Positions 22,955 to 32,335 of a stretch of DNA of 54,271 nt are shown one piece after another. The notes below the pieces were generated by a model, which did no database searches, was not told where the DNA came from, and saw nothing but the letters and a program-made list of their open reading frames with translations. Both the position numbers and the translations under genes were made by a program. This DNA comes from an uncultured Lachnospiraceae bacterium (GTDB lineage: Bacteria; Bacillota; Clostridia; Lachnospirales; Lachnospiraceae), in assembly GCA_910584915.1 (NCBI GenBank), contig CAJUDM010000019.1, positions 37,428 to 91,698 of the forward strand, given 5' to 3'. Positions within the stretch are counted from its first letter, which is position 1; each line of letters opens with the position of its first letter.

Positions 22955-24373
22955 TTATCCCCAGAATCTCAAATACCACGTAAGCGGAAACAACTTCGAG
23001 ATGTACCCTGCCAGCGGTACGCTCTCCCCCAGATCAAAAAAGACGGGGCAGCACAAAAGCACTATAAGCAGAAAACAGGGCATGATACCCTCCAGCAGCT
23101 TTTCCGGGAGAATCCGGGCAAAGAGCATCGCAAGCAGCCATAGAATAAGCCCATATGAAAGAGCGCTGACAACCTCCGGCAGGATACAAACCCGCAGCAG
23201 TCCACCCGACGCGATGCCTGCTAATTCTGCCTGTCCGCCCGCAGACGATATCACAGCCGTCTTTATATCCGTATATATCATCCCCACCGCCAGAAACAGC
23301 GCCGACAATAAAACCGGCGCTCCCACAGCCGCCATCTTCAGCAGGGTCGGGCAGCATATTCCCTTTCCGGCACCCTTTTTTCTCTCACGGCTTCCCTCCA
23401 GCGCCCCGATAGAAGCTGACATAAATGTCAAAAACGCGAGAATTCCCCGCACTGACAACAGAGAAACCTCATCTTCCTCCCCATCCTGCACATTTTGATC
23501 CGGTTCCCCTTCTCTCCCAGTCTCCTCATAACTTACCGCAAACACCTTACCCTCTTTCTGATATTCAGAAAACTTCCGAAGCACCTGCTCAGGCTCTGTC
23601 TGAACACCCTGCTCTCTCAACAGCCCGGCATACCATACCGCTGAATATACCTGATATACCTGTCTGAAAACATCCTCCTGCACCATGCCCCCCACATTCA
23701 TACCTTCCGGCACATACAGAGTAATGCAGTGACGGTAATCCTGCTCCATCAGCTTTACCGGAAAATCCCTGTCAAACAGAACGCCGCAGGATATCTCCCC
23801 TGTGCGGACATCCTGGATCAATGCGTTTTTATCAGTATATTTTATATATTGAAATATATTTTTATCGCTCCCTCCCGCGCTCCCTGCCCGCTCCGAAACT
23901 TCCGAAAATTTTTCTTCGATCAGCCGGGGCATCTGCCGACTGTACAGGGACGCTATGCCCCCAGTCTGATCTGATTGTATTTCACCGTCATAATACGGCT
24001 CTTCCGCCATCCACTTATCCTTCGCGGTTTCCGTTCCCTCCATCTCTTTAACCGCATACTCTCCTGTTGTTCCCGCTCCTTCCGTCTCCTCCACCACATA
24101 CTCTGCTGTTGTTCCCGCTCCCTCCATCTCCTCCACAGCATACTCTGCTGTTATTCCCGCTTCCTCCATCTCCTCTCTCGCATCCCTCGCGGTTCCTGCT
24201 CCTTCCATCTCCTCCACCACATATCCAACGGCGATCCGCTCTGTCTCTGCCGCCCGATTAAACCGGGGTACGGCAAATAGCGCCGCCGGAAACAACAGCA
24301 ATAAGATCCAATATACCGGATGCCTCCCCATCCTTTTTAGCATCAACCAAAAACAGAGTCCCGCCCTTTTCAT
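22955..24373 (-). CDS. ABC-2 type permease with repeat-bearing outer domain
   Basis: A 472-residue membrane protein. One hydrophobic helix (residues about 18-36) is followed by an outside domain to about 315 and then by five or six hydrophobic helices, the ABC-2 exporter layout. Residues 52-120 are a degenerate repeat of 13-14 residues around EEMEGAGTTAEY, present about five times and very acidic; the DNA copies at 24014-24220 are closely alike. The gene overlaps the stop of the preceding permease by four bases. Substrate is unknown. It is the last gene of the MBOAT-ABC operon. Confidence 0.82.
   Translation of the reverse strand: MKRAGLCFWLMLKRMGRHPVYWILLLLFPAALFAVPRFNRAAETERIAVGYVVEEMEGAGTARDAREEMEEAGITAEYAVEEMEGAGTTAEYVVEETEGAGTTGEYAVKEMEGTETAKDKWMAEEPYYDGEIQSDQTGGIASLYSRQMPRLIEEKFSEVSERAGSAGGSDKNIFQYIKYTDKNALIQDVRTGEISCGVLFDRDFPVKLMEQDYRHCITLYVPEGMNVGGMVQEDVFRQVYQVYSAVWYAGLLREQGVQTEPEQVLRKFSEYQKEGKVFAVSYEETGREGEPDQNVQDGEEDEVSLLSVRGILAFLTFMSASIGALEGSRERKKGAGKGICCPTLLKMAAVGAPVLLSALFLAVGMIYTDIKTAVISSAGGQAELAGIASGGLLRVCILPEVVSALSYGLILWLLAMLFARILPEKLLEGIMPCFLLIVLLCCPVFFDLGESVPLAGYISKLFPLTWYLRFWG
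24014..24220 (-). repeat. in-frame 42-bp repeat array
   Basis: Four to five copies of a 39-42-bp unit lie inside the permease gene at 22955, each coding for a variant of EEMEGAGTTAEYAV. Unit spacing at the conserved Met or Thr position is 13, 14, 14 and 14 residues. The array is in frame and lies wholly in the predicted outside domain, so copy number could vary without frameshift. Confidence 0.8.
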
Positions 24374-25593
24374 CTTCTCCCTTTACTCCATTGCCTCCCG
24401 CAAAAAACAAGCTGCCCGCCGACGCCAAAAAACAGACACCAGAAAAGACAATTTGCCGCAATTCCCCCCGAAGCCCTCCGGGCGCCGCCCACCATCTGCC
24501 GCAGAGCCTCCATACAGAGCCCGGCGGGAAGATGGCTGCACACCTCCGTCAAAGCCTCCGGCAGAAATACAGCCGGCAATATCCCGCCGGCGCCGAAAAA
24601 TCCCGTCAGGCTCCAGATACTATTCAGCGCGATCCCACCGGCAGCGGTCGGCGCAAGCTCAAAGAAAAAGCCGCATTGCAGAGCCGCCATCGCCGCGCAC
24701 AGCAATATAATTGCTGTACTGCCAACGCCCCCTGCTCCGCCTTGCATCATCTGCCCCGCAGATCCAGTATTCTCAACCAACAAAAGGCACAGCACTCCGG
24801 GAACCATATAAAACAAAATGTACAGCACCTGCTTTACTCCCTGCTGAAAGACAGGGGATATCCCCCTTCTCGCCAGGACAAGCGGAAGATTCTTCTCCTG
24901 CTCCCCGAAAAAGCTCCCGCTCCCTAACCCCCAGAACAGAAACAATAGACATCCCCCCGCCGCCAGATAGTATTCCTCAATATCCACATTTCCAAAGGCG
25001 CTGACTTCCTCTCTCTCAAACCAGCCCTCCCTGTCAAGGACCAGCCCGAAATGAAACAGATCCAGCGTCACACCAAGCTCTTCGGCATTTTCCACCTGCC
25101 ACTCATATAAAAGCAATGTCTCCGCCTGAGGCACATCGATCATAACCGCCCCGCATTCCATCAGAACCTTCAAAAGCCTCCTCTGCATATAGCGCTCCGC
25201 ATTGTCCGCTCCGTTCCCCGTGAGCACACGGATCGGAATATTGCTTCCATCCATGATGGACTTTGCAGTTTTCTCTGGAATGATGATACATGCAGCCAGC
25301 TCACCATTTTGCAGCGCCTCCTCCGCCTCCGCACTCTCCATCTCCTGAAACTCCATCAGGTTCTCCGTGCTCTCCATCTGCTGTACATACTCTTTTACAT
25401 AGGCGGACATCCTGTCATCGCCTTCCACGCAAAGCCCGATACGAAAGGGCTTTACCTCCAGCACCTCCGGCAAAAACTTCTGAGCCAGAAGTACCATAAA
25501 TAAAGCCAGGAACAAAGTGCCGGCAAGAGCCGACAAAAATCCCGGCAGTGTATGAATAAGACGCTTTATCTCCGTTCTGATGTAATACCGCAT
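24370..25593 (-). CDS. ABC-2 type permease
   Basis: A 407-residue membrane protein, start at 25593 (MRYYIRTEIKRLIHTLPGF) after GGCGGAG; a start 11 codons earlier has a weak site. It has one N-terminal helix (about 16-38), an outside domain of about 180 residues with the form seen in ABC-2 exporters (FRIGLCVEGDD; LAACIIIPEKTAKSIMDGS), then about six helices. It overlaps the next permease by four bases, so a heterodimeric exporter with that protein is likely. Substrate is unknown. Confidence 0.82.
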   Translation of the reverse strand: MRYYIRTEIKRLIHTLPGFLSALAGTLFLALFMVLLAQKFLPEVLEVKPFRIGLCVEGDDRMSAYVKEYVQQMESTENLMEFQEMESAEAEEALQNGELAACIIIPEKTAKSIMDGSNIPIRVLTGNGADNAERYMQRRLLKVLMECGAVMIDVPQAETLLLYEWQVENAEELGVTLDLFHFGLVLDREGWFEREEVSAFGNVDIEEYYLAAGGCLLFLFWGLGSGSFFGEQEKNLPLVLARRGISPVFQQGVKQVLYILFYMVPGVLCLLLVENTGSAGQMMQGGAGGVGSTAIILLCAAMAALQCGFFFELAPTAAGGIALNSIWSLTGFFGAGGILPAVFLPEALTEVCSHLPAGLCMEALRQMVGGARRASGGIAANCLFWCLFFGVGGQLVFCGRQWSKGRR

Positions 25594-25821
25594 ACTCTTC
25601 TCCGCCTGAAAAGACCATCTTTCCATTTTCCGGTGACAGCGCGGCAGTTAAACCTCAACTCCCACTGTCACGCCGATACATGCAAAATGCCCCAGATCCA
25701 TATCGGTAAACCCGCACTGCATATATGATCAATCTATGCTTCTATTTAAATCCTTCTTTTCTTAAATCGTTTCCTTCTTCATGTCTTCTCTCCCATCGCG
25801 CCGTCACAACATATTTATACA

Positions 25822-27348
25822 TCATTCCAACAATTTCAAGTACCCCGCATAGTTCCTGTACACATTCTCCACACAGCCTGCAAGAAATCCGACTGTCTCC
25901 ATTTCATTCATCTCCCCTATCCTGTATTCCTCTCCGGCGGGCATCCCGATCGTTTCCCCAAGCGGCATAACCACAGCCTCCCCGCTCACCCGGCAGATCA
26001 CCTCATTCTGCAATTTAAACGTCGATCGTTCCAGATCCACAAAAACCTTTTCCCCCGCATCCGTCCTCTCTCCCCGCAATACGCCTTCCGCTGAAATCTC
26101 CCATACACTTTTTCCCAAATCTATACGGCATTCTCCCTCTATACAGCGTCCTCCCGCTTTCTCTCTATCCCTCTCTATCACAAAACTACAATCCAGTTCC
26201 ATATCATCCGAAAGCGCAGAAGGCTCCCTTCTTTCATGCTCTTTTGTCTCCTTCGCAAGATCTGCAGATGGTTCATTCTCTGAATCTACCGCCCTCTCTT
26301 CTCCCGTTTGCGCCATTTCATCCCGCATCTTCACCGCTTTATCCCGCAGCGCAGAAAATATCTTCCCTCTCTCTCCCGCAAAACAAAACTCCGCCTCCAC
26401 TTTGTCAACAGTACTGTCCTCTCCCGCCAGGCTCAGAGCAAAAGTTACATCCCCGTATTTCGTCACAACACGTTCTCCGGGAACGGAACAGACCCTCACG
26501 ATCCTCTCCTCCCGATCCAAATACACTCCCAGCCTGATCTCTCCCGCGGTATCCCCTGCGATCTCTTTCAATTCCTCCTCCGGCAGAACGGTCAGATAAC
26601 AAACAATCTCTTTCTGATTCCCCTCAGCGTCCGTCATCTCGACCCCTGCCAGCTCCTCCACCTGTTCTCCACTGAGTAATCCCAGATCCTGCGCCTTCTC
26701 CAGCTTGATGACTTCCATATTTTCATACAGCTTTCTCAGCCCGCCGGCATTCTCCCTCAAAAAGCCGGAGACAGAAGCCTCCTTCACCGAAAATTCTCTC
26801 AGAAACCTTGCGTCGATCCTCTGCCCTATCCCCAGCTCTTCACCGGTCAGCTTCTGAAGCTGCGCCCGTGCCTGGGAACCATCCCACTGGCCGCTCACAT
26901 TATCCGCGTCAAAGACCACGCTCCCGTCCCAGATGGAGGGAACCTGCACATAAAGTTCATCCTCCGTGCCGAATATCAAAACCTCCCCCAGCTCTGCATT
27001 TGCCACACTCGCCGCAAGATCCGCCTCAAAAAATCCCTGCTCCATATCCCGCTTTACCGCGCCGTCAAATCCGACCGTTATGTTCTGCGTTCCGGGAATA
27101 CCGCCGATATTCACGGAGTATTCCGCCCATGCATTTCCACTCCCGATCCGATTTGCCGCATCCGTCCAGAATCCTTCGCCTGTCTCCTCCTCAAGTGCCA
27201 TCACCTCAAGCGCCAGATTCATAAGCCCCTTCTCCAGCGGATTCCTCCGCCGGATCACTGTTGCCGCCACAGCCGCAGCCCCCGCCAGGCATACGCAAAC
27301 AATAACACAAGTTATGATAATGCTTCGCTTCTTTCTGATTCTCTCCAA
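25822..27348 (-). CDS. membrane-anchored extracytoplasmic protein, unknown function
   Basis: A 508-residue protein with a basic N terminus and a single hydrophobic helix (about residues 9-31), then a large, acidic outside region. I do not recognise a domain. Two long beta-rich parts (about 70-330 and 400-508) flank a charged linker (about 345-400). The start is a TTG at 27348 with GGAGG eight bases upstream. It lies between the ATPase and the permeases of the same operon, so it may be an accessory or substrate-binding part of that exporter. No lipobox is clear. Confidence 0.75.
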   Translation of the reverse strand: MERIRKKRSIIITCVIVCVCLAGAAAVAATVIRRRNPLEKGLMNLALEVMALEEETGEGFWTDAANRIGSGNAWAEYSVNIGGIPGTQNITVGFDGAVKRDMEQGFFEADLAASVANAELGEVLIFGTEDELYVQVPSIWDGSVVFDADNVSGQWDGSQARAQLQKLTGEELGIGQRIDARFLREFSVKEASVSGFLRENAGGLRKLYENMEVIKLEKAQDLGLLSGEQVEELAGVEMTDAEGNQKEIVCYLTVLPEEELKEIAGDTAGEIRLGVYLDREERIVRVCSVPGERVVTKYGDVTFALSLAGEDSTVDKVEAEFCFAGERGKIFSALRDKAVKMRDEMAQTGEERAVDSENEPSADLAKETKEHERREPSALSDDMELDCSFVIERDREKAGGRCIEGECRIDLGKSVWEISAEGVLRGERTDAGEKVFVDLERSTFKLQNEVICRVSGEAVVMPLGETIGMPAGEEYRIGEMNEMETVGFLAGCVENVYRNYAGYLKLLE

Positions 27349-27549
27349 ACAATCTTCCTCCGTCCCACCGACAGTTACTCTATAGATATTCCATTTCGCA
27401 TTTCCGAATTACCAACGATAAAATGCCATTATAATCATTTAACCGCACCACATCCTCCGGACATACGCTTCTCTCCGCGCCCCCGCTTCATCCCGCCGCA
27501 GCATAGCCCGATATCCGTCAGACATCCGCTCCGGCATTACCTGTCCCTA

Positions 27550-28218
27550 TCATATCCTGCCATAACCTGTCTGATCCGTCGCTCGAAAATCCTCTAATCT
27601 TCCATCCCTCAACAAATATATCCTGTCCCCCATCTCCCACTCCGATTTCTCATGGGAGGACATAAGCACCGTGCCGCCCGCCTTCCGGTACTCATCCAGA
27701 TAACCGTACAAAATCTCCTTACATTCCAGATCCAGCGCCGCCCCCGGCTCATCCATAATCAGTATCCGCGGATGTCCCGCCATGGCACAGCCGATGCAGA
27801 CCCTCCTCTGCATACCCCCGGAGAGTGTGCTGACTCTTTTTTTAAGCACTTCCCGCAAGCCGAGCTTTTCCACCACACCGCCGCTTATCTCCTTTTGCAG
27901 AGCCTCCCTCCCGCCGTACCACAGCAAAAGATTATCCTTCACTGAAAGCTCCGTAAACAGCGGATTATCCTGCGGCACATATCCGATCTGCCGCCGAAAC
28001 TGTTTTGCTTCCGCCCTCAAGCCATCTATCAAAATCTCTCCGCCCCGCATCCTCTTGATACCCGACAATACCGAAAACAGCGTGGACTTCCCACAGCCGT
28101 TCGCGCCAATGATAAAGGTACAGCTTCCCTCAGCCAGTTCCAGCGATAAATCGCTAAAAACTACTCTCCTGCCGTATCCGGCTGTTATTCCGATTGCCTG
28201 AAAGATAACTGTACCCAT
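27550..28218 (-). CDS. ABC transporter ATP-binding protein
   Basis: A 222-residue ATPase of an exporter. The start at 28218 (MGTVIFQAIGITAGYG) follows AGGAGA by five bases; the frame 35 codons longer is rejected. Walker A GANGCGKST (38-45 region), Q-loop VPQDNPLFTELSV, signature LSGGMQRRV (132-140) and Walker B ILIMDEPGAALD (152-163), with the switch His in SSHE. It starts 38 bp after the SGNH gene and should power the two ABC-2 permeases downstream. Confidence 0.94.
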   Translation of the reverse strand: MGTVIFQAIGITAGYGRRVVFSDLSLELAEGSCTFIIGANGCGKSTLFSVLSGIKRMRGGEILIDGLRAEAKQFRRQIGYVPQDNPLFTELSVKDNLLLWYGGREALQKEISGGVVEKLGLREVLKKRVSTLSGGMQRRVCIGCAMAGHPRILIMDEPGAALDLECKEILYGYLDEYRKAGGTVLMSSHEKSEWEMGDRIYLLRDGRLEDFRATDQTGYGRI

Positions 28219-28256
28219 ATTTTTCTCCTGAAATTTTATTCCCGCTCCCTCTTTTA

Positions 28257-29633
28257 TCAGTACCCCACTTCCATCTCCATCCAGTTTTCCAAATCCCCCT
28301 TCTCCCGCCACACGATCCTGCAAACCCCACGTTCCTCCACTGGAATGTCAAAACACTTATTATCCGAAAAATCCTGTATCATGACAGTCTCCCCGCCCTC
28401 CGGCGTCAGATAAATCTGATACTCCAGCTCCTCATCCCTGTTGGAGGCGATCGTCATTCGGTACATATTCTCCGCTATCTCACCGCGCATTATCTCATCT
28501 GTCCTTCCCTGCCGGTAATACAGCCCCGTTATCCCCGCACTTTCCGATTGAAGCTTTTCCCGGAAAGATTCATAAAACATATTTTTATTTTCTTCCGGCA
28601 CTCCCGCTTTTACATTATAAAAAAACTCCGTAAACATCTCCGCGCCATTTGCATTCAGATGCCCCGTGTCCACGAAATATCTCATATCCTGAATCGGAAG
28701 ATGCTCTTCTTTAGCCAGATTAAAATCATAATACGGCACGCCATATTCTGCCGCGATCTCCTTTATCCCGGCAGTATAATCATCGTAGTTCTCATAAGCT
28801 ATCGCCTCCAGTTTATAGACCGGCGTCTGAAACAATATAATTTCTATCTCATTTTTTTTGCAGTATTCTATGATTTTCCTCAGGTACTCTTCAGCGTCCT
28901 CCGCCATTCTCATATTTTCCGGTACTTTTTCTGCGTCCAGACAGAGATCTGACATCTCCCGGTTGTCATAAAAAAAACCTTTTACCGTATATTCCGCTCT
29001 ACCGTTCTCTGTTTCCCATCTGTACTGATAATTGCGATATTCCGGCCTTCTTTTATTTGCCTGCATGGAATAGATCCACTCATGATCACATAAATGTTCT
29101 CGGAATCTCGTAAACGGCAGACCGGCGCTGATATAGTATTCCGGCGGATTCAAATGGAAAAAGCAGTCCAGCTTATCCAACGAAAATCTTCTGTAGTCCA
29201 GATTTTTCCAACCGCCGCTGACCGCACTGAGATTATTGTAATCACCCATTCCTTCTATTGACAGGAGAAAATACAGATCCAGATACACTCCTTTTAACTC
29301 ATTCCTATGATCTGCTTCCTTGATAATATAATAGGACTCCCTTAATCTCTGTCCCCCGGTGGACATATTGTAATGATTCTCCCCTGTTTTCTGATCCAGC
29401 AGTTCAGGATTCACGGCACTGTATACATGAGAGGAACCCACACAGATATAATCAATATTTTCCTCCTGTTCATAAAAATTATGCCACATAATGCGGGCTC
29501 TCTCGTCATCCTCCATATATAAAAAATTGAGAAGCCGGCAGACGGACAAAAACAATATAAAGGCGTAAGCCATCCCCACCAGTATTTTCAGCATCCCTCT
29601 AAAATTGAAAATAGATAAATTGTGTCGTATCAT
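28257..29633 (-). CDS. SGNH/AlgX-like acyltransferase partner
   Basis: A 458-residue protein with one N-terminal membrane helix (about 16-40) and an outside SGNH-type hydrolase fold: nucleophile Ser68 in GSSH and the Asp/His pair at 322 and 325 in DTGHLNANGA. Such proteins take an acyl group passed by an MBOAT partner and put it on a polymer. The start at 29633 (MIRHNLSIFNF) has GGGGA five bases upstream and overlaps the MBOAT gene by 35 bp; other starts are possible. The last 100 residues form a beta-rich extra part not typical of AlgX. Confidence 0.82.
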   Translation of the reverse strand: MIRHNLSIFNFRGMLKILVGMAYAFILFLSVCRLLNFLYMEDDERARIMWHNFYEQEENIDYICVGSSHVYSAVNPELLDQKTGENHYNMSTGGQRLRESYYIIKEADHRNELKGVYLDLYFLLSIEGMGDYNNLSAVSGGWKNLDYRRFSLDKLDCFFHLNPPEYYISAGLPFTRFREHLCDHEWIYSMQANKRRPEYRNYQYRWETENGRAEYTVKGFFYDNREMSDLCLDAEKVPENMRMAEDAEEYLRKIIEYCKKNEIEIILFQTPVYKLEAIAYENYDDYTAGIKEIAAEYGVPYYDFNLAKEEHLPIQDMRYFVDTGHLNANGAEMFTEFFYNVKAGVPEENKNMFYESFREKLQSESAGITGLYYRQGRTDEIMRGEIAENMYRMTIASNRDEELEYQIYLTPEGGETVMIQDFSDNKCFDIPVEERGVCRIVWREKGDLENWMEMEVGY

Positions 29634-31098
29634 ACAGTTCCCCATAACAACCAAACAATAATATGACAAAGATCAACAACAGTTCCGCGACCACCCGAAA
29701 CCACCATCTCTGCGCCAAAAACCGTTCCACCAGATCGATCCCCCGATTCTTTTTACTGTCCACCCAAAACAGCAGGACAATCATCAAAAGCAATACCCTG
29801 AAGTATTCTGCCGGAACCCCCAGATTATAAAGAGAGCCGTTGATCAAGATCATCCAGTCCATCTGCCGGATTCCCCTGATCAACTGCAAAGCTCTGACAG
29901 AACTTCCCGCCCGGAAAAAAAGCCATGCAAAGTCGATCAGAACAAATGTGGCAAAGCGCTTCAACAGCCTGTCAGAAAAAGTTTCCTGTCTCTCACCCGC
30001 AATACAGACTCTGCGAATCTTCGCAGTGACGCCTCTCACAAAATCTCCGATCACCTGATATACGCCGTTTAACAGCCCCCACAGAATATAGGAGATTGCC
30101 GCCCCATGCCACAATCCGCTGGCGGCGAAAACAACCAGTAAATTCACATCTCTCTTAAGCTTCCCTCTCCTGTTGCCTCCAAGCGGAATATAGAGATAAT
30201 CCCGAAACCAGCTTGTCAGTGATATATGCCATCTGCGCCAGAAATCCTTCACGCTTACCGCATAGTAGGGCGCCCTGAAGTTATCCGTCAGTTCAAATCC
30301 CAGAACAAGCGCCGCTCCCCTCGCTATTGTGGAGTACCCCGAAAAATCACAGTAGATCTGCACCGCAAAGAGCATCGTCGCGACAATGACATACATCCCC
30401 GACCAGAACACGTTGTTCCCGTACACCGTATCGACAATGACAGCCGCCCTGTCCGCTATGGCCATTTTCAAAAAAAAGCCCCACAGCATAAGCAATAAGC
30501 CCTTTCTCAGATTCTCATAGGAGAAGGACTTCGGTTCACCGAGCTGTCTCAATAAATTTTTGGACCGTTCAATAGGTCCTGCCACAAGCTGTGGAAAAAA
30601 GGAAACAAAAAGAGCATATTTCAGGAAATTTCTTTCCGCATAGACATCTCCCCTGTAAACGTCTATCGTATAGCCGACCGCCTGGAAAATATAAAAGGAA
30701 ATTCCCACCGGCAGCAAAATCTCCATGGTGGAAAAAGAAGCTCCCATATGAAGATGTTCCGTCACTTTGTTCCATGTATCGATCAGAAAATTCAGATACT
30801 TAAAATATCCAAGCACACCCAGATTGAGAAAAAGACTTCCTGCAATACACAGCTTTTTACCCCGCGTCTTTCTCTCCTCCGTCAACTCTCCCCTGTTTAT
30901 CTTATCTGTCAGTATCCCGCACAGATATGTGACTGCCGTCGAAAAAAACAACAAAAGCACGTACTTTGCTTCCCACTGCATATAAAAATAGTAGGAGGTC
31001 GCCAAAAGCCACAGATATCTGTATTTCTTCGGAATCAGAAAATATAGTATTACAACAACGGGAAAGAATATGATAAATTCAATCGAATTAAACAGCAT
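29599..31098 (-). CDS. MBOAT family O-acyltransferase (AlgI/DltB type)
   Basis: A 499-residue multi-spanning acyltransferase. Start at 31098 (MLFNSIEFIIFFPVV) follows GGGAG by six bases. Motifs: SFYIFQAVGYTIDVYRGD, FFPQLVAGPIER, QIYCDFSGYSTIARG, FWRRWHISLTSWFRDYLYIPLGGNR and the catalytic His331 in SGLWHGA. It ends in IYFQF, as does the second MBOAT at 52614. It would carry acetyl groups across the membrane. First gene of a six-gene operon with an ABC exporter. Confidence 0.93.
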   Translation of the reverse strand: MLFNSIEFIIFFPVVVILYFLIPKKYRYLWLLATSYYFYMQWEAKYVLLLFFSTAVTYLCGILTDKINRGELTEERKTRGKKLCIAGSLFLNLGVLGYFKYLNFLIDTWNKVTEHLHMGASFSTMEILLPVGISFYIFQAVGYTIDVYRGDVYAERNFLKYALFVSFFPQLVAGPIERSKNLLRQLGEPKSFSYENLRKGLLLMLWGFFLKMAIADRAAVIVDTVYGNNVFWSGMYVIVATMLFAVQIYCDFSGYSTIARGAALVLGFELTDNFRAPYYAVSVKDFWRRWHISLTSWFRDYLYIPLGGNRRGKLKRDVNLLVVFAASGLWHGAAISYILWGLLNGVYQVIGDFVRGVTAKIRRVCIAGERQETFSDRLLKRFATFVLIDFAWLFFRAGSSVRALQLIRGIRQMDWMILINGSLYNLGVPAEYFRVLLLMIVLLFWVDSKKNRGIDLVERFLAQRWWFRVVAELLLIFVILLFGCYGELYDTTQFIYFQF

Positions 31099-31152
31099 AA
31101 CTGTCTCCCGCCTCAAACCAGCCCGCATACCCCACGAGCGTTAATAAAAGAA

Positions 31153-31195
31153 TAAAAGTCCCGACAGGCTACCCTGTCCTGGTCGGGGCTTTTAT
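31153..31195 (-). terminator. terminator of the butyryl-CoA operon
   Basis: On the minus strand AAAAG plus CCCGAC pairs with GTCGGG plus CTTTT, with a CC/GG inner stem and a T-rich tail. It lies about 60 bp after the etfA stop and before the MBOAT operon. Confidence 0.8.
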
Positions 31196-31256
31196 CTCTT
31201 TACATATCATATGTTATGAATCAAGTTTTGCATATCATATGTTATTTTAAATACTT

Positions 31257-32300
31257 TTATTTGTTTGCTACAGCCTCTTTCAGCTTCTCTGTCAGAGCCG
31301 GAACGATCTTATTGAGATCGCCAACGATACCGTAGTCAGCCACATCAAAGATCGGAGCTGTCTCGTCCTTGTTGATCGCAATGATGATATCGGACTCTTC
31401 CATTCCTGCAAGATGCTGGATCGCGCCGGAGATACCGATCGCAAAGTATACGTTCGGACGAACGGTTTTACCTGTCTGCCCTACCTGAAGATCTTTCGGC
31501 TTCCAGCCCGCGTCAACAACCGCACGGGAGCAGCTCACTGTAGCATCCAAAACTGCTGCAAGGTCTTCGAGGATCTTAAAGTTCTCAGGGCTTCCCACGC
31601 CACGGCCGCCGGATACAAGGATCTTTGCGTCCATGATATCCACGGTATCGGAAACCGCCTTGACCACTTCGAGGATCTCAACGTACTTGTTGTCCGGTGT
31701 GAATCCCGGATTGTAGCTTATCACTTCCGCTTTTCTGCCGGCTTCTCTCGGTGCCTTCTGCATAACACCGGGACGAACCGTCGCCATCTGAGGACGGAAC
31801 TCGGGACATGCGATCGTAGCGATGGTGTTGCCGCCGAACGCAGGACGAGTCATCAGAAGCTGGTTGTGAAGCTGCTCTCTGCCCGGAATCGGGTTGATCG
31901 GGAAATCGCCGATCTCAAGCTGTGTACAGTCTGCCGTCAGGCCTGTGTGGATTCTTGCGGATACACGAGGACCCAGGTCACGGCCGATAGCTGTCGCACC
32001 GATCAGGAAAATCTCAGGCTTATATTCATTGATCACAGATGCCAGCGCATGCGCATAGGGCTCTGTTCTGTACTCTTTCAGTTCAGGATCGTCCACAACG
32101 ATCACTTTGTCTGCGCCATACTCAGCCAGTTCATCAGCCAGAGGAGCAACTTCCGAACCCACAAGGACAGCCGTCACATCTACGCCCAGATCTTTCGCAA
32201 GGTCTTTTCCCTTGCCCACCAATTCCAAAGCAATTCCGCTGAGTACGTTGTCTACCTGCTGGGCAAAGACAAATACTCCTTTATAATCTTGAATATTCAT
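31257..32300 (-). CDS. etfA: electron transfer flavoprotein, alpha subunit
   Basis: A 347-residue subunit that, with EtfB and Bcd, passes electrons to or from butyryl-CoA dehydrogenase; in anaerobes this complex bifurcates electrons from NADH to crotonyl-CoA and ferredoxin. Start at 32300 (MNIQDYKGVFVFAQ) follows GGAGG; the frame five codons longer is rejected. The FAD site is complete: VSGGRGVGSPENF, SRAVVDAGWKP, QVGQTGKTVRPNVYFAIGISGAIQH, IIAINKDETAPIFDVADYGIVGD. It is the last gene of the operon. Confidence 0.96.
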   Translation of the reverse strand: MNIQDYKGVFVFAQQVDNVLSGIALELVGKGKDLAKDLGVDVTAVLVGSEVAPLADELAEYGADKVIVVDDPELKEYRTEPYAHALASVINEYKPEIFLIGATAIGRDLGPRVSARIHTGLTADCTQLEIGDFPINPIPGREQLHNQLLMTRPAFGGNTIATIACPEFRPQMATVRPGVMQKAPREAGRKAEVISYNPGFTPDNKYVEILEVVKAVSDTVDIMDAKILVSGGRGVGSPENFKILEDLAAVLDATVSCSRAVVDAGWKPKDLQVGQTGKTVRPNVYFAIGISGAIQHLAGMEESDIIIAINKDETAPIFDVADYGIVGDLNKIVPALTEKLKEAVANK

Positions 32301-32335
32301 TGTTTGAACCTCCATTTATTTTAACTTTTCCTTCA

